From positions 1,550,001 through 1,614,000 of the forward strand of contig NW_027488579.1 in the NCBI RefSeq assembly GCF_050948215.1: a stretch of DNA of 64,000 nt, in the 5' to 3' direction. Every line of letters starts with the position of its first letter. The stretch's first letter is position 1. Positions 25,021-39,153 of this stretch are shown here, in pieces. The notes under the pieces were generated by a model that was not told where the DNA came from, ran no database searches, and was given only the letters and a program-made list of their open reading frames with translations. The stretch is from Halictus rubicundus. Its lineage: Eukaryota > Arthropoda > Insecta > Hymenoptera > Halictidae. The position numbers and the translations under genes are program-made.

Positions 25021-26437
25021 TATCCTATCCTATCCTCTATCGTATCCTATCCTCTATCCTATCCAATCCCATATCGTATCCTCTATCCTATCCTATCCTG
25101 TATCCTATCCTATCCTGTATCCTATCCTATCCTCTATCCTATCCTATCCTCCATTCGATCCTATCCTCTATCGTATCCTATCCTCTATCCTATCCAATCC
25201 TATATCGTATCCTCTAACCTATCATATCCTCTATCCTATCCTATCCTCTATCCTATCCTATCCTCTATCCTATCCTATCCTCTATCGTATCCTATCCTCT
25301 ATCCTATCCAATCCCATATCGTATCCTATATCCTATTCTATCCTCTATCCTATCCAATCCTATATCCTATTCTCTATCCTATCCTATCCTCTATCCTATC
25401 CTATCCTCTATCGTATCCTATCCTCTATCCTATCCAATCCCATATCGTATCCTCTATCCTATCCTATCCTGTATCCTATCCTATCCTCTATCCTATCCTA
25501 TCCTCTATTCGATCCTATCCTGTATCCTATCCTATCCTCTATCCTATCCTATCCTCTATTCGATCCTATCCTCTATCGTATCCTATCCTCTATCCTATCC
25601 AATCCTATATCGTATCCTCTAACCTATCCTATCCTCTATCCTATCCTATCCTCTATCCTATCCTATCCTCTATCCTATCCTATCCTCTATCGTATCCTAT
25701 CCTCTATCCTATCCAATCCCATATCGTATCCTATATCCTATTCTATCCTCTACCCTATCCAATCCTATATCCTATTCTCTATCCTATCCTATCCTCTATC
25801 CTATCCTATCCTCTATCGTATCCTATCCTCTATCCTATCCAATCCCATATCGTATCCTCTATCCTATCATATCCTCTATCCTATCCTATCCTCTATTCTA
25901 TCCTATCCTCTATCGTATCCTATCCTCTATCCTATCGAATCCTATATCGTATCCTCGAACCTATCCTATCCTCTATCCTATCCTATCCTCTATCCTATCC
26001 TATCCTCTATCCTATCCTATCCTCTATCGTATCCTATCCTCTATCCTATCCAATCCTCTATTCTATCCTCTATCCTATCCTATCCTCTATCGTATGCTCT
26101 ATCGTATCCTATCCTCTATCCTATTCTCTATCCTATCCTATCCTCTATCCTATCCTATCCTCTATCGTATCCTATCCAATCCCATATCGTATCCTCTATC
26201 CTATCCTATCCTGTATCCTATCCTGTATCCTATCCTATCCTCTATCCTATCCTATCCTCTATCCTATCCAATCGTATATCCTATTCTCTATCCTATCCTA
26301 TCCTCTATCCTATCCTATGCTCTATCCTATCCTATCCTCTATTCTATCCTATCCTCTATCGTATCCTATCCTCTAACCTATCCAATCCTATATCGTATCC
26401 TCAATCCTATCGAATCCTCTATCCTATCCTATCCTCT
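25021..26437 (+). repeat. Module R, copy 3
   Basis: Matches R copies 1 and 2 up to CCTCAATCCTATCGAATCC (about 26,400-26,420), then leaves the P/Q/R/S pattern. This is the right end of a roughly 10.4-kb modular array. Confidence 0.88.
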
Positions 26438-27600
26438 ATCCTATCCTATCCTCTATCCTATCCTATCCTATATCCTATCCTATCCTCTATCCTATCCTAT
26501 CCTCTATCCTATCATATCCTCTATCCTATCCTATCCTGTACCCTATCCTATCCTCCATTCTATCCAATCCCCTATCCTATCCTGTACCCTATCCTATCCT
26601 CTATCCTATCCTATCCTCTATCATATCCTATACTCTATCCTATCCTATCCTCTATCCTATTCTATCCTCTATCCTATCCAATCCTATATCCTATTCTCTA
26701 TCCTATCCTATCCTCTATCCTATCCTATCCTCTATCCTATCCTACCCTCTATCCTATCCTATCCTATATCCTATCCTATCCTCTATCCTATCCAATCCCC
26801 TATCCTCTCCTCTATCCTATCCTATACTCTATCATATCCTGATCTCTATCCTATCTTATCCTGTATCCTATTCTATACTCTATCCTATCCTTTCCGCTAT
26901 CCTATCCTATCCTCTATCCTATCCTATCCTCTATCGTATCCTATCCTCTATCCTATCCTATCCTCTATCCTATCATATCCTCTATCCTATCCTATCCTGT
27001 ATCCTATCCTATCCTCTATTCTATCCAATCGCCTGTCCTATCATATCCTCTATCCTATCCTCTCCTCTATCGTATCGTATCCTCTATCCTATCCTATCCT
27101 GTATCCTATCCTATCCCATCCTCTATCCTATCCAATCCTATATCCTATTCTCTATAGTATCCTATCCTCTATCCTATCCAATCCCCTATCCTCTCCTCTA
27201 TCCTATCCTATACTCTATCATATCCTAATCTCTATCCTATCTTATCCTGTATCCTATTCTATACTCTATCCTATCCTTTCCGCTATCCTATCCTATCCTC
27301 TATCCTATCCTATCCTCTATCGTATCCTATCCTCTATCCTATCCTATCCTCCATCCTATCATATCCTCTATCCTATCCTATCCTGTATCCTATCCTATCC
27401 TCTATCCTATCCAATCCTATATCCTATTCTCTATCCTATCCTATCCTCTATCCTATCCTATCCTCTATCGTATCCTATTCTCTATCCTATCCTATCCTCT
27501 ATCCTATCCTATCCTCCATCGTATCCTCTATCCTATCCTATCCTCTATCCTATCCTATCCTCTATCCTATCCTCTATCCTGTCCTATCCTCTATCCTATA
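26438..27600 (+). repeat. 386-bp doublet module, site 1
   Basis: TTTCCGCTATCC occurs at 26,891 and 27,277, exactly 386 bp apart. The two halves share CCCCTATCCTCTCC, ACTCTATCATATCC, CTTATCCTG and ATTCTATACTC. The same doublet with the same spacing is at 56,600/56,986 and 62,949/63,335. Upstream, CCTGTACCC and CCTCCATTC monomers (about 26,538-26,590) link it to the 488-bp family at 37-39 and 48-50 kb. Confidence 0.88.
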
Positions 27601-29114
27601 ATACAATGTATCCAATCTTATTCTCCATCCTATCCTATCCTATCCTATCCTCTATCGTATGATCTATCCTATCCTATCCACTATCCTATCCTATCCTCAA
27701 TCCTATTCTATCCCCTACCATATCCTATCCTCTATCCTATCGTATCCTCTATCCTATCCTATTCTCTATCCTATCCTATCCTCTATCCTATCCTATCCTC
27801 TATCGTATGCTCTATCCTATCCTATCCTCTTTCCTATCCTATCCTATATCCTATCCTCTTCTCTATCCTATCATTTCCTCTATAATATCGTATCATCTAT
27901 CGTATCCTATCCTCTATCCTATCCTATCCTCTATCCTATCCTATCCTCTATCGTATCCCATATTCTATCCTATCCAATCCTCTACCCTATCCTCAATCCT
28001 ATCCTATCCTATATCCTATCCTCTTCTCTATCCTATCCTTTCCTCTATAATATCGTATCATCTATCGTATCCTATCCTCTATCCTATCCTATCCTCTATC
28101 CTATCATATCCTCTATCCTATCCTATCCTGTATGCAATCCTATCCTCTATCCTATCCTATCCTCTATCGTATCCTATCCTCTATCCTATCCAATCCTCTA
28201 TTCTATCCTCTATCCTATCCTATCCTCTATCGTATGCTCTATCGTATCCTATCCTCTATCGTATGCTCTATCCTATCCTATCCTCTATCCTATCCAATCC
28301 ACTATTCAATCCTCTATCCTATCCTATCCTCTACCCTACAATACCATGTATCCTATCCTATTCTCCATCCTATCCTATCCTATCCTATCCTCTATCGTAT
28401 GCTCTATCCTATCCTATCCACTATCCTATCCTATCCACTATCCTATCTTATCCTCTATCCTATCCTATCCTCTATTCTATCCTATCCTCTATCTTATCCT
28501 ATCCACTATCCTATCTTATCCTCTATCCTATCCAATCCTCTATGCTATCCTCAATCCTATCCTTTCCTCTATCCTATCCTATCCTCTGTGCTATCCTATC
28601 TTCTATCCTATCCTATCCTCTATCCTATCCTATCCTCAATCCAATCCTATCCTCTATCCTATCCTATCCTCAATCCAATCTTATCCTCTATCCTATCCTC
28701 TCCTCTATCCTATCCTATCCTCTATCGTATTCTATCCTCTATCCTATCCAATCCCCTATCCTATCCTCTGTCCTATCCTATCCTCTATAATATCGTATCT
28801 TCTATCGTATCCTATTCTCTATCCTATCCTATCCTCAATCCTATCCTATCCTCCATCCTATCCTATCCTCTATGCTATCCTATCCTCTATGCTATCCTAT
28901 CCTCTATCCTATTCTATCCTCTATCCTATCCTATCCTCAATCCAATCCTATCCTCTATCCTATCCTATCCTCAATCCAATCTTATCCTCTATCGTATCCT
29001 ATCCTCTATTATATCCTGTCCTCTATTCTATCCTATCTTCTATTTTATCCTATCCTCTATCCTATCCTCTCCTCTATCCTATCCTATCTTCTATCCTAGC
29101 CTATCCTCTATCGT
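27601..29114 (+). repeat. Module block shared with 54.06-55.53 kb
   Basis: Begins at a CTATAATACAATGTATCC variant and carries CCCCTACCATATC (about 27,712), CCTCTTTCC / CCTCTTCTC / TCTATAATATCG groups, CCACTATTCAATCC and CTATGCTATCC. It aligns with about 54,060-55,530 at offsets of 26,396-26,464 bp. The changing offset comes from single-monomer gains and losses. No gene is seen. Confidence 0.82.
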
Positions 29115-29784
29115 ATGCTCTATCATATCCTATCCTCTATCCTATCCAATCCCCTATCCAATCCTCTATCCTATCCGATCAGCTACCCTATTATACCATG
29201 TATCCTATCCTATTCTCTATCCTATCCTATCCTCAATCCTATCCTATCCTGTATCATATCCTATCCTCTATCCTATCCTATCCTCTATCCTATCCTCTAT
29301 CCTATCTTATCCTCTATCCTATCCTGTCCTCTATTCTATCCTATCCTCTATCGTATCCTATCCTCTATCCTATACTATCCTCTATCCTATCCTATCCTAT
29401 CCTATCCTCTATCCTATCCTATCCTCTATCCTATCCAATCTCATATCCTATCCAATCTCATATCCTATCCTATCCTCTATCATGTCCTATCCTATATCGT
29501 ATCCTATCTTCTATCCTATCCAATCCTCTATCCTATCCTCTATCATATCCTATACTCTATCCTATCCTATCCTCTATCCTATTCTATCCTCTATCCTATC
29601 CAATCCTATATCCTATTCTCTATCCTATCCTATCCTCTATCCTATCCTATCCTCTATCCTATCCTACCCTCTATCCTATCCAATCCACTATTCAATCCTC
29701 TATCCTATCCTATCCTCTACCCTATAATACCATGTATCCTATCCTATTCTCTATCCTATCCTATCCTATCCTATCCTCTATCGT
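29115..29784 (+). repeat. Leader segment with GATCAGCTACC and CATGTCC variants
   Basis: Carries the unusual CCGATCAGCTACC variant (about 29,175), ACCATGTATCC (about 29,198 and 29,727) and CATGTCCTATCC (about 29,482). Repeated at 39,836-40,493 at offsets of 10,721 then 10,709. The 12-bp change is one 12-mer lost near 40,350. The GATCAG variant also occurs near 60,419. Confidence 0.85.
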
Positions 29785-31647
29785 ATGCTCTATCCTATTC
29801 TATCCACTATCCTATCCTATCCTCTATCCTATACTATCCTCAATCCAATCCTATACTCTATCCTATCCTATCCTCTATCGTATGCTCCATCCTATCCTAT
29901 CCTCTATCCTATCCTCAATCCTATCCTATCCTCAATCCTATCCTATCCTCAATCCTTTCCTATCCTCTTTGCTATCCTATCCTCTATCCTATTCTATCCT
30001 CTATCCTATCCTATCCTCAATCCAATCCTATACTCTATCCTATCCTATCATCTATCGTATCCTATCCTCTATCCTATCCTCTATCCTATCCTATCCTCTA
30101 TCGTATCCTATTCTCTATCCTATCCTATCCTCTATCCTATCCTATCCTCCATCGTATCCTCTATCCTATCCTATCCTCTATCCTATCCAATCCCCTATCC
30201 TATCCTCTATCCTGTCCTATCCTCTATCCTATAATACCATGTATCCTATCTTATTCTCCATCCTATCCTATCCTATCCTATCCTCTATCGTATGCTCTAT
30301 CCTATCCTATCCTCTTTCCTATCCTATCCTATATCCTATCCTCTTCTCTATCCTATCCTATCCTCTATCCTATCCTATCCTCTATCGTATCCCATATTCT
30401 ATCCTATCCAATCCTCTACCCTATCCTCAATCCTATCCTATCCTATATCCTATCCTCTTCTCTATCCTATCCTTTCCTCTATAATATCGTATCATCTATC
30501 GTATCCTATCCTCTATCCTATCCTATCCTCTATCCTATCATATCCTCTATCCTATCCTATCCTCTATGCTATCCTATCTTCTATCCTATCCTATCCTCTA
30601 TCCTATCCTATCCTCTATCCTATCCTATCCTCAATCCAATCCTATCCTCTATCCTATCCTATCCTCAATCCAATCTTATCCTCTATCCTATCCTCTCCTC
30701 TATCCTATCCTATCCTCTATCCTATCCAATCCCCTATCCTATCCTCTGTCCTATCCTATCCTCTATAATATCGTATCTTCTATCGTATCCTATCCTCTAT
30801 CCTATCCTGTCCTCTATTCTATCCTATCTTCTATTTTATCCTATCCTGTATCATATCCTATCCTCTATCCTATCCTATCCTCAATCCTATCCTATCCTGT
30901 ATCATATCCTATCCTCTATCCTATCCTATCCTCTATCCTATCCTCTATCCTATCTTATCCTCTATCCTATCCTGTCCTCTATTCTATCCTATCCTCTATC
31001 GTATCCTATCCTCTATCCTATACTATCCTCTATCCTATCCTATCCTATCCTATCCTCTATCCTATCCTATCCTCTATCCTATCCAATCTCATATCCTATC
31101 CAATCTCATATCCTATCCTATCCTCTATCATGTCCTATCCTATATCGTATCCTATCTTCTATCCTATCCAATCCTCTATCCTATCCTCAATCCAATCCTA
31201 TCCTCTATCCTATCCTATCCTCTATCCTATCCTATCCTCTATTCTATCCAATCTCATATCCTATCCTATCCTCTATCATATCCTATCCTCTATCCTATCC
31301 TGTCCTCTATCGTATGCTCTATCCTATCCTATCCTCAATCCTATCCTATCCTCTATCCTATCTTATTATCTATCCTATCCTATCCTCTATCCTATCCAAT
31401 CTCATATCCTATAGTATCCTCTATCATATCCTATCCTCTATCCTATCCTATCCTCTATCGTATGCTCTATCCTGTCCTATCCTCTATCCTATCCTATCCT
31501 CTATCCTATCCAATCCCATATCGTATCCTCTATCCTATCCTATCCTGTATCCTATCCTATCCTCTATCCTATCCTATCCTCTATTCGATCCTATCCTCTA
31601 TCGTATCCTATCCTCTATCCTATCCAATCCTATATCGTATCCTCTAA
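29785..31647 (+). repeat. About 2.2-kb block B, copy 1 (short form)
   Basis: Shares its start (CCATCC and CCTCTTTGC variants near 29,886 and 29,966) and its end (CTATTCGATCC / CTAACC near 31,587-31,648) with 32,273-34,477, 40,494-42,664 and 43,307-45,511. It is 342 bp shorter than copy 2, the missing part lying between about 30,560 and 30,570. Confidence 0.87.
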
Positions 31648-32272
31648 CCTATCCTATCCTCTATCCTATCCTATCCTCTATCCTATCCTATCCTATCCTA
31701 TCCTCTATCCTATCCTATCCTCTATCCTATCCAATCTCATATCCTATCCAATCTCATATCCTATCCTATCCTCTATCATGTCCTATCCTATATCGTATCC
31801 TATCTTCTATCCTATCCAATCCTCTATCCTATCCTCTATCATATCCTATACTCTATCCTATCCTATCCTCTATCCTATACTATCCTCTATCCTATCCTAT
31901 CCTATCCTATCCTCTATCCTATCCAATCTCATATCCTATCCAATCTCATATCCTATCCTATCCTCTATCATGTCCTATCCTATATCGTATCCTATCTTCC
32001 ATCCTATCCAATCCTCTATCCTATCCTCTATCATATCCTATACTCTATCCTATCCTATCCTCTATCCTATTCTATCCTCTATCCTATCCAATCCTATATC
32101 CTATTCTCTATCCTATCCTATCCTCTATCCTATCCTATCCTCTATCCTATCCTGCCCTCTATCCTATCCAATCCACTATTCAATCCTCTATCCTATCCTA
32201 TCCTCTACCCTATAATACCATGTATCCTATCCTATTCTCTATCCTATCCTATCCTATCCTATCCTCTATCGT
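31648..32272 (+). repeat. CATGTCC doublet linker
   Basis: Two CATGTCCTATCCTATATCG groups lie here (near 31,777 and 31,968), joined by CCTATACTATCC and runs of pentamers. The corresponding DNA at 42,665-43,306 has the same doublet with one additional 17-mer, which shifts the offset between the large copies from 11,017 to 11,034. Confidence 0.82.
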
Positions 32273-34477
32273 ATGCTCTATCCTATTCTATCCACTATCC
32301 TATCCTATCCTCTATCCTATACTATCCTCAATCCAATCCTATACTCTATCCTATCCTATCCTCTATCGTATGCTCCATCCTATCCTATCCTCTATCCTAT
32401 CCTCAATCCTATCCTATCCTCAATCCTATCCTATCCTCAATCCTTTCCTATCCTCTTTGCTATCCTATCCTCTATCCTATTCTATCCTCTATCCTATCCT
32501 ATCCTCAATCCAATCCTATACTCTATCCTATCCTATCATCTATCGTATCCTATCCTCTATCCTATCCTCTATCCTATCCTATCCTCTATCGTATCCTATT
32601 CTCTATCCTATCCTATCCTCTATCCTATCCTATCCTCCATCGTATCCTCTATCCTATCCTATCCTCTATCCTATCCAATCCCCTATCCTATCCTCTATCC
32701 TGTCCTATCCTCTATCCTATAATACCATGTATCCTATCTTATTCTCCATCCTATCCTATCCTATCCTATCCTCTATCGTATGCTCTATCCTATCCTATCC
32801 TCTTTCCTATCCTATCCTATATCCTATCCTCTTCTCTATCCTATCCTATCCTCTATCCTATCCTATCCTCTATCGTATCCCATATTCTATCCTATCCAAT
32901 CCTCTACCCTATCCTCAATCCTATCCTATCCTATATCCTATCCTCTTCTCTATCCTATCCTTTCCTCTATAATATCGTATCATCTATCGTATCCTATCCT
33001 CTATCCTATCCTATCCTCTATCCTATCATATCCTCTATCCTATCCTATCCTGTATCCAATCCTATCCTCTATCCTATCCTATCCTCTATCGTATCCTATC
33101 CTCTATCCTATCCAATCCTCTATTCTATCCTCTATCCTATCCTATCCTCTATCGTATTCTCTATCGTATCCTATCCTCTATCGTATGCTCTATCCTATCC
33201 AATCCACTATTCAATCCTCTATCCTATCCTATCCTCTACCCTATAATACCATGTATCCTATCCTATTCTCCATCCTATCCTATCCTATCCTATCCTCTAT
33301 CGTATGCTCTATCCTATCCTATCCACTATCCTATCCTATCCACTATCCTATCTTATCCTCTATCCTATCCTGTCCTCTATCCTATCCTATCCTCTATGCT
33401 ATCCTATCTTCTATCCTATCCTATCCTCTATCCTATCCTATCCTCTATCCTATCCTATCCTCAATCCAATCCTATCCTCTATCCTATCCTATCCTCAATC
33501 CAATCTTATCCTCTATCCTATCCTCTCCTCTATCCTATCCTATCCTCTATCCTATCCAATCCCCTATCCTATCCTCTGTCCTATCCTATCCTCTATAATA
33601 TCGTATCTTCTATCGTATCCTATCCTCTATCCTATCCTGTCCTCTATTCTATCCTATCTTCTATTTTATCCTATCCTGTATCATATCCTATCCTCTATCC
33701 TATCCTATCCTCAATCCTATCCTATCCTGTATCATATCCTATCCTCTATCCTATCCTATCCTCTATCCTATCCTCTATCCTATCTTATCCTCTATCCTAT
33801 CCTGTCCTCTATTCTATCCTATCCTCTATCGTATCCTATCCTCTATCCTATACTATCCTCTATCCTATCCTATCCTATCCTATCCTCTATCCTATCCTAT
33901 CCTCTATCCTATCCAATCTCATATCCTATCCAATCTCATATCCTATCCTATCCTCTATCATGTCCTATCCTATATCGTATCCTATCTTCTATCCTATCCA
34001 ATCCTCTATCCTATCCTCAATCCAATCCTATCCTCTATCCTATCCTATCCTCTATCCTATCCTATCCTCTATCCTATCCAATCTCATATCCTATCCTATC
34101 CTCTATCATATCCTATCCTCTATCCTATCCTGTCCTCTATCGTATGCTCTATCCTATCCTATCCTCAATCCTATCCTATCCTCTATCCTATCTTATTATC
34201 TATCCTATCCTATCCTCTATCCTATCCAATCTCATATCCTATAGTATCCTCTATCATATCCTATCCTCTATCCTATCCTATCCTCTATCGTATGCTCTAT
34301 CCTGTCCTATCCTCTATCCTATCCTATCCTCTATCCTATCCAATCCCATATCGTATCCTCTATCCTATCCTATCCTGTATCCTATCCTATCCTCTATCCT
34401 ATCCTATCCTCTATTCGATCCTATCCTCTATCGTATCCTATCCTCTATCCTATCCAATCCTATATCGTATCCTCTAA
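32273..34477 (+). repeat. About 2.2-kb block B, copy 2
   Basis: Full-length form (2,205 bp), matching 43,307-45,511 at an offset of 11,034. It matches 40,494-42,664 at 8,221 then 8,187; that change is a 34-bp (two-monomer) deletion near 41,310. Internal markers are CCTCTTTGC, ACCATGTATCC, CCTCTTTCC, CTATGCTATCTTC, CTATTTTATCC, CATGTCC and CTTATTATC. Confidence 0.9.
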
Positions 34478-34997
34478 CCTATCCTATCCTCTATCCTATC
34501 CTATCCTCTATCCTATCCTATCCTCTATCCTATCCAGTCCCCTATCCTATCCTCTATCCTATCCTATCCTCTATCCTATCCTATCCTCTATCCTATCCTA
34601 TCCTCTATCCTATCATATCCTCTATCCTATCCTATCCTGTACCCTATCCTATCCTCCATTCTATAAAATCCCCTATCCTATCCTGTACCCTATCCTATCC
34701 TCTATCCTATCCTATCCTCTATCATATCCTATACTCTATCCTATCCTATCCTCTATCCTATTCCATCCTCTATCCTATCCAATCCTATATCCTATTCTCT
34801 ATCCTATCCTATCCTCTATCCTATCCTATCCTCTATCCTATACTACCCTCTATCCTATCCTATCCTATATCCTATCCTATCCTCTATCCTATCCAATCCC
34901 CTATCCTCTCCTCTATCCTATCCTATACTCTATCATATCCTAATCTCTATCCTATCTTATCCTGTATCCTATTCTATACTCTATCCTATCCTTTCCG
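34478..34997 (+). repeat. CCTGTACCC / AAAATCCCC module
   Basis: Contains CCTCCATTCTATAAAATCCC (about 34,651), a substituted form of TATCCAATCCCC, and a single TTTCCGCTATCC at 34,992. It is duplicated at 45,512-46,031 (offset 11,034). The AAAATCCCC variant is common in the 488-bp family downstream. Confidence 0.83.
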
Positions 34998-35679
34998 CTA
35001 TCCTATCCTATCCTCTATCCTATCGTATCCTCTATCCTATCCTATCCTCTATCCTATCCTATCCTCTATCCTATCATATCATCTATCCTATCCTATCCTC
35101 TCTTCTATCCTATCCTCTATCGTATCCTATCCTCTATCCTATCCAATCCTATATCGTATCCTCTATCCTATCCTATCCTCTATCCTATCCTATCCTCTAT
35201 CCTATCCTATCCTCTATCCTATCCTATCCTCTATCCTATCCTATCGTCTATCCTATCCTATCCTCTATCCAATCCTATCCTCTATCCTATCCTATCATAT
35301 CCTCTATCCTATCCTATCCTCTATCCTATCCTATGCTCTATCCTATCCTATCCTCTATCCTATCCTATCCTCTATCCTATCCTATCCTCTACCCAATCCT
35401 ATCCTCTATCCTATCCTATCCTGTATCCTATCCTATCCTTTATTCTATCCAATCCCCTATCGTATCCTCTATCCTATCCTATCCTCTATCCTATCCTAGC
35501 CTCTATCATATCCTATCCTCTATCCTATCCTATCCTCTATCCTATTCTATCCTCTATCCTATCCAATCCTATATCCTATTCTCTATCCTATCCTATCCTC
35601 TATCCTATCGTATCCTCTATCGTATCCTATCCTCTATCCTATCCAATCCCATATCGTATCCTCTATCCTATCCTATCCT
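34998..35679 (+). repeat. CTCTACCCAATCC module, copy 4 of 5
   Basis: Same 682 bp as 14,598-15,279 (offset 20,400) and 46,032-46,713 (offset 11,034). Its right neighbour differs from that at 15,280, so the module edge is visible here. Confidence 0.9.
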
Positions 35680-36411
35680 GTATCCTATCCTATCCTCTAT
35701 CCTATCCTATCCTCTATTCTATCCTATCCTCTATCGTATCCTATCCTCTATCCTATCGAATCCTATATCGTATCCTCGAACCTATCCTATCCTCTATCCT
35801 ATCCTATCCTCTATCCTATCCTATCCTCTATCCTATCCTATCCTCTATCCTATCCAGTCCCCTATCCTATCCTCTATCATATAATATCCTCTTTACTATA
35901 ATATCATCTATCCTATCCTATCCTATCCTCTATCCTATCCTATCCTCTATCCTATCCTATCCTCTATTCTATCCTATCCTCTATCGTATCCTATCCTCTA
36001 TCCTATCCAATCCTATACCGTATCCTCTATCCTATCCTATCCTCTATCCTCTATCCTATCCTACCCTCTATCCTATCATATCCTCTATCCTATCCTATCC
36101 TCTATCCTATCCTATCCTCTATTCTATCCTATCCTCTAACCTATCCAATCCTATATCGTATCCTCTATCCTATCCTATCCTCTATCCTATCCTATCCTCT
36201 ATCCTATCCTATCCTCTATCCTATCCAATCCTATACCGTATCCTCTATCCTATCCTATCCTCTATCCTCTATCCTATTCTACCCTCTATCCTATCATATC
36301 CTCTATCCTATCCTATCCTCTATCCTATCCTATCCTCTATTCTATCCTATCCTCTATCGTATCCTTCTCTAACCTATCCAATCCTATATCGTATCCTCTA
36401 TCCTATCCTAT
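35680..36411 (+). repeat. CGAACC and ACCGTATCC modules
   Basis: Carries TCCTCGAACC (about 35,775), CAGTCCCC (35,855), CATATAATATCC and TTTACTATAAT (35,894). Two ACCGTATCC modules follow (about 36,013 and 36,234). GTATCCTTCTCTAACC near 36,360 is an unusual length variant. Duplicated at about 46,730-47,470 with an offset of about 11,051, which is 11,034 plus one monomer. Confidence 0.8.
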
Positions 36412-36815
36412 CCTCTAACCTATCCTATCCTCTATCCTATCCTATCCTCTATCCTATCCTATCCTCTATCCTATCCTATCCTCTATCCTATCCTATCCTC
36501 TATCCTATCCTATCCTCTATCCTATCCTATCCTCTATCCTATCCTATCCTCTATCCTATCCTATCCTCTATCCTATCCTATCCTCTATCCTATCCTATCC
36601 TCTATCCTATCCTATCCTCTATCCTATCCTATCCTCTATCCTATCCTATCCTCTATCCTATCCTATCCTCTATCCTATCCTATCCTCTATCCTATCCTAT
36701 CCTCTATCCTATCCTATCCTCTATCCTATCCTATCCTCTATCCTATCCTATCTTCTATCCTATCCTATCCTCTATCCTATCCTATCCTCTATCCTATCCT
36801 ATCCTCTATCCTATC
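36412..36815 (+). repeat. Homogeneous 17-mer island
   Basis: About 400 bp of consensus 17-mers with one substitution noticed (TCTTCTA near 36,752). It ends at CAGTCCCG (36,816). The corresponding island in the second large copy (47,471-47,848) lacks that substitution. Confidence 0.92.
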
Positions 36816-37140
36816 CAGTCCCGTATCCTATCCTCTATCATATCCTATCCTCTTTACTATAATATCATCTATCCTATCCTATCCTATCCTCTATCCTATC
36901 CTATCCTCTATCCTATCGTATCCTCTATCCTATCCTATCCTCTATCCTATCCTATCCTCTATCCTATCATATCCTCTATCCTATCCTATCCTGTATCCTA
37001 TCCTATCCTCTATTCTATCCAATCCCCTATCCTATCATATCCTCTATCCTATCCTATCCTCTATCCTATCCTATCCTCTATCCAATCCCATCCTCTATCC
37101 TATCCTATCCTCTATCCTATCCTATCCTCTATCCTATCCT
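36816..37140 (+). repeat. Boundary element CAGTCCCG / TTTACTATAAT and following module
   Basis: CAGTCCCG, then CTATCATATCC, CTTTACTATAATATCATC, a TATCGTATCC monomer, a CATATCC monomer, CCTGTATCC and CTATTCTATCCAATCCCC. The same order of variants over roughly 260-300 bp follows CAGTCCCG at 39,154, 47,850, 49,625, 55,560 and 62,182. It always lies on the 3' side of a 17-mer-rich run. Confidence 0.87.
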
Positions 37141-39153
37141 ATGCTCTATCCTATCCTATCCTCTATCCTATCCTATGCTGTATCCTATCCTATCCTCTAT
37201 CCTATCCTATCCTCTATCCTATCCTATCCTCTATCCTATCCTATCCTCTATCCTATCCTATCATATCCTCTATCCTATCCTATCCTGTATCCTATCCTAT
37301 CCTCTATACTATTGTATCCTCTATCCTACCCTATTCTCTATCCTATCCTATCCAATCCCCTATCCTATCCTCTATCCTATCCTATCCTCAATCCTATCGA
37401 ATCCTCTATCCTATCCTATCCTCTATCCTATCCTATCCTCTATCCTATCCTATCCTCTATCCTATCCTATCCTCTATCCTATCATATCCTCTATCCTATC
37501 CTATCCTGTACCCTATCCTATCCTCCATTCTATAAAATCCCCTATCCTATCCTGTACCCTATCCTATCCTCTATCCTATCCTATCCTCTATTCTATCCTA
37601 TCCTCTAACCTATCCAATCCTATATCGTATCCTCTATCCTATCCTATCCTCTATCCTATCCTATCCTCTATCCTATCCTATCCTCTATCCTATCCTATCC
37701 TCTATCCTATCCTATCCTCTATCCTATCCTATCCTCTATCCTATCCTATCATATCCTCTATCCTATCCTATCCTGTATCCTATCCTATCCTCTATACTAT
37801 TGTATCCTCTATCCTACCCTATTCTCTATCCTATCCTATCCTCAATCCTATCGAATCCTCTATCCTATCCTATCCTCTATCCTATCCTATCCTCTATCCT
37901 ATCCTATCCTCTATCCTATCCTATCCTCTATCCTATCATATCCTCTATCCTATCCTATCCTGTACCCTATCCTATCCTCCATTCTATAAAATCCCCTATC
38001 CTATCCTGTACCCTATCCTACCCTCTATCCTATCATATCCTCTATCCTATCCTATCCTCTATCCTATCCTATCCTCTATTCTATCCTATCCTCTAACCTA
38101 TCCAATCCTATATCGTATCCTCTATCCTATCCTATCCTCTATCCTATCCTATCCTCTATACTATTGTATCCTCTATCCTACCCTATTCTCTATCCTATCC
38201 TATCCAATCCCCTATCCTATCCTCTATCCTATCCTATCCTCAATCCTATCGAATCCTCTATCCTATCCTATCCTCTATCCTATCCTATCCTCTATCCTAT
38301 CCTATCCTCTATCCTATCCTATCCTCTATCCTATCATATCCTCTATCCTATCCTATCCTGTACCCTATCCTATCCTCCATTCTATAAAATCCCCTATCCT
38401 ATCCTGTACCCTATCCTATCCTCTATCCTATCCTATCCTCTATTCTATCCTATCCTCTAACCTATCCAATCCTATATCGTATCCTCTATCCTATCCTATC
38501 CTCTATCCTATCCTATCCTCTATCCTATCCTATCCTCTATCCTATCCTATCCTCTATCCTATCCTATCCTCTATCCTATCCTATCCTCTATCCTATCCTA
38601 TCCTCTATCCTATCCTATCATATCCTCTATCCTATCCTATCCTGTATCCTATCCTATCCTCTATACTATTGTATCCTCTATCCTACCCTATTCTCTATCC
38701 TATCCTATCCTCAATCCTATCGAATCCTCTATCCTATCCTATCCTCTATCCTATCCTATCCTCTATCCTATCCTATCCTCTATCCTATCCTATCCTCTAT
38801 CCTATCATATCCTCTATCCTATCCTATCCTGTACCCTATCCTATCCTCCATTCTATAAAATCCCCTATCCTATCCTGTACCCTATCCTACCCTCTATCCT
38901 ATCATATCCTCTATCCTATCCTATCCTCTATCCTATCCTATCCTCTATTCTATCCTATCCTCTAACCTATCCAATCCTATATCGTATCCTCTATCCTATC
39001 CTATCCTCTATCCTATCCTATCCTCTATCCTATCCTATCCTCTATCCTATCCTATCCTCTATCCTATCCTATCCTCTATCCTATCCTATCCTCTATCCTA
39101 TCCTATCCTGTATCCTATCCTATCCTCTATCCTATCCTATCCTCTATCCTATC
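37141..39153 (+). repeat. 488-bp family (TACTATTGTATCC marker), first cluster
   Basis: TACTATTGTATCC lies at 37,307, 37,795, 38,159 and 38,664. Spacings are 488, 364 and 505 (488 + 17). Between markers are CCTCAATCCTATCGAATCC, CCTGTACCC, CTATAAAATCCCC and perfect 17-mer stretches (for example about 38,482-38,619 and 38,981-39,110). About 37,141-38,150 is duplicated at 48,175-49,184 (offset 11,034); past that the two clusters diverge. Confidence 0.88.
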
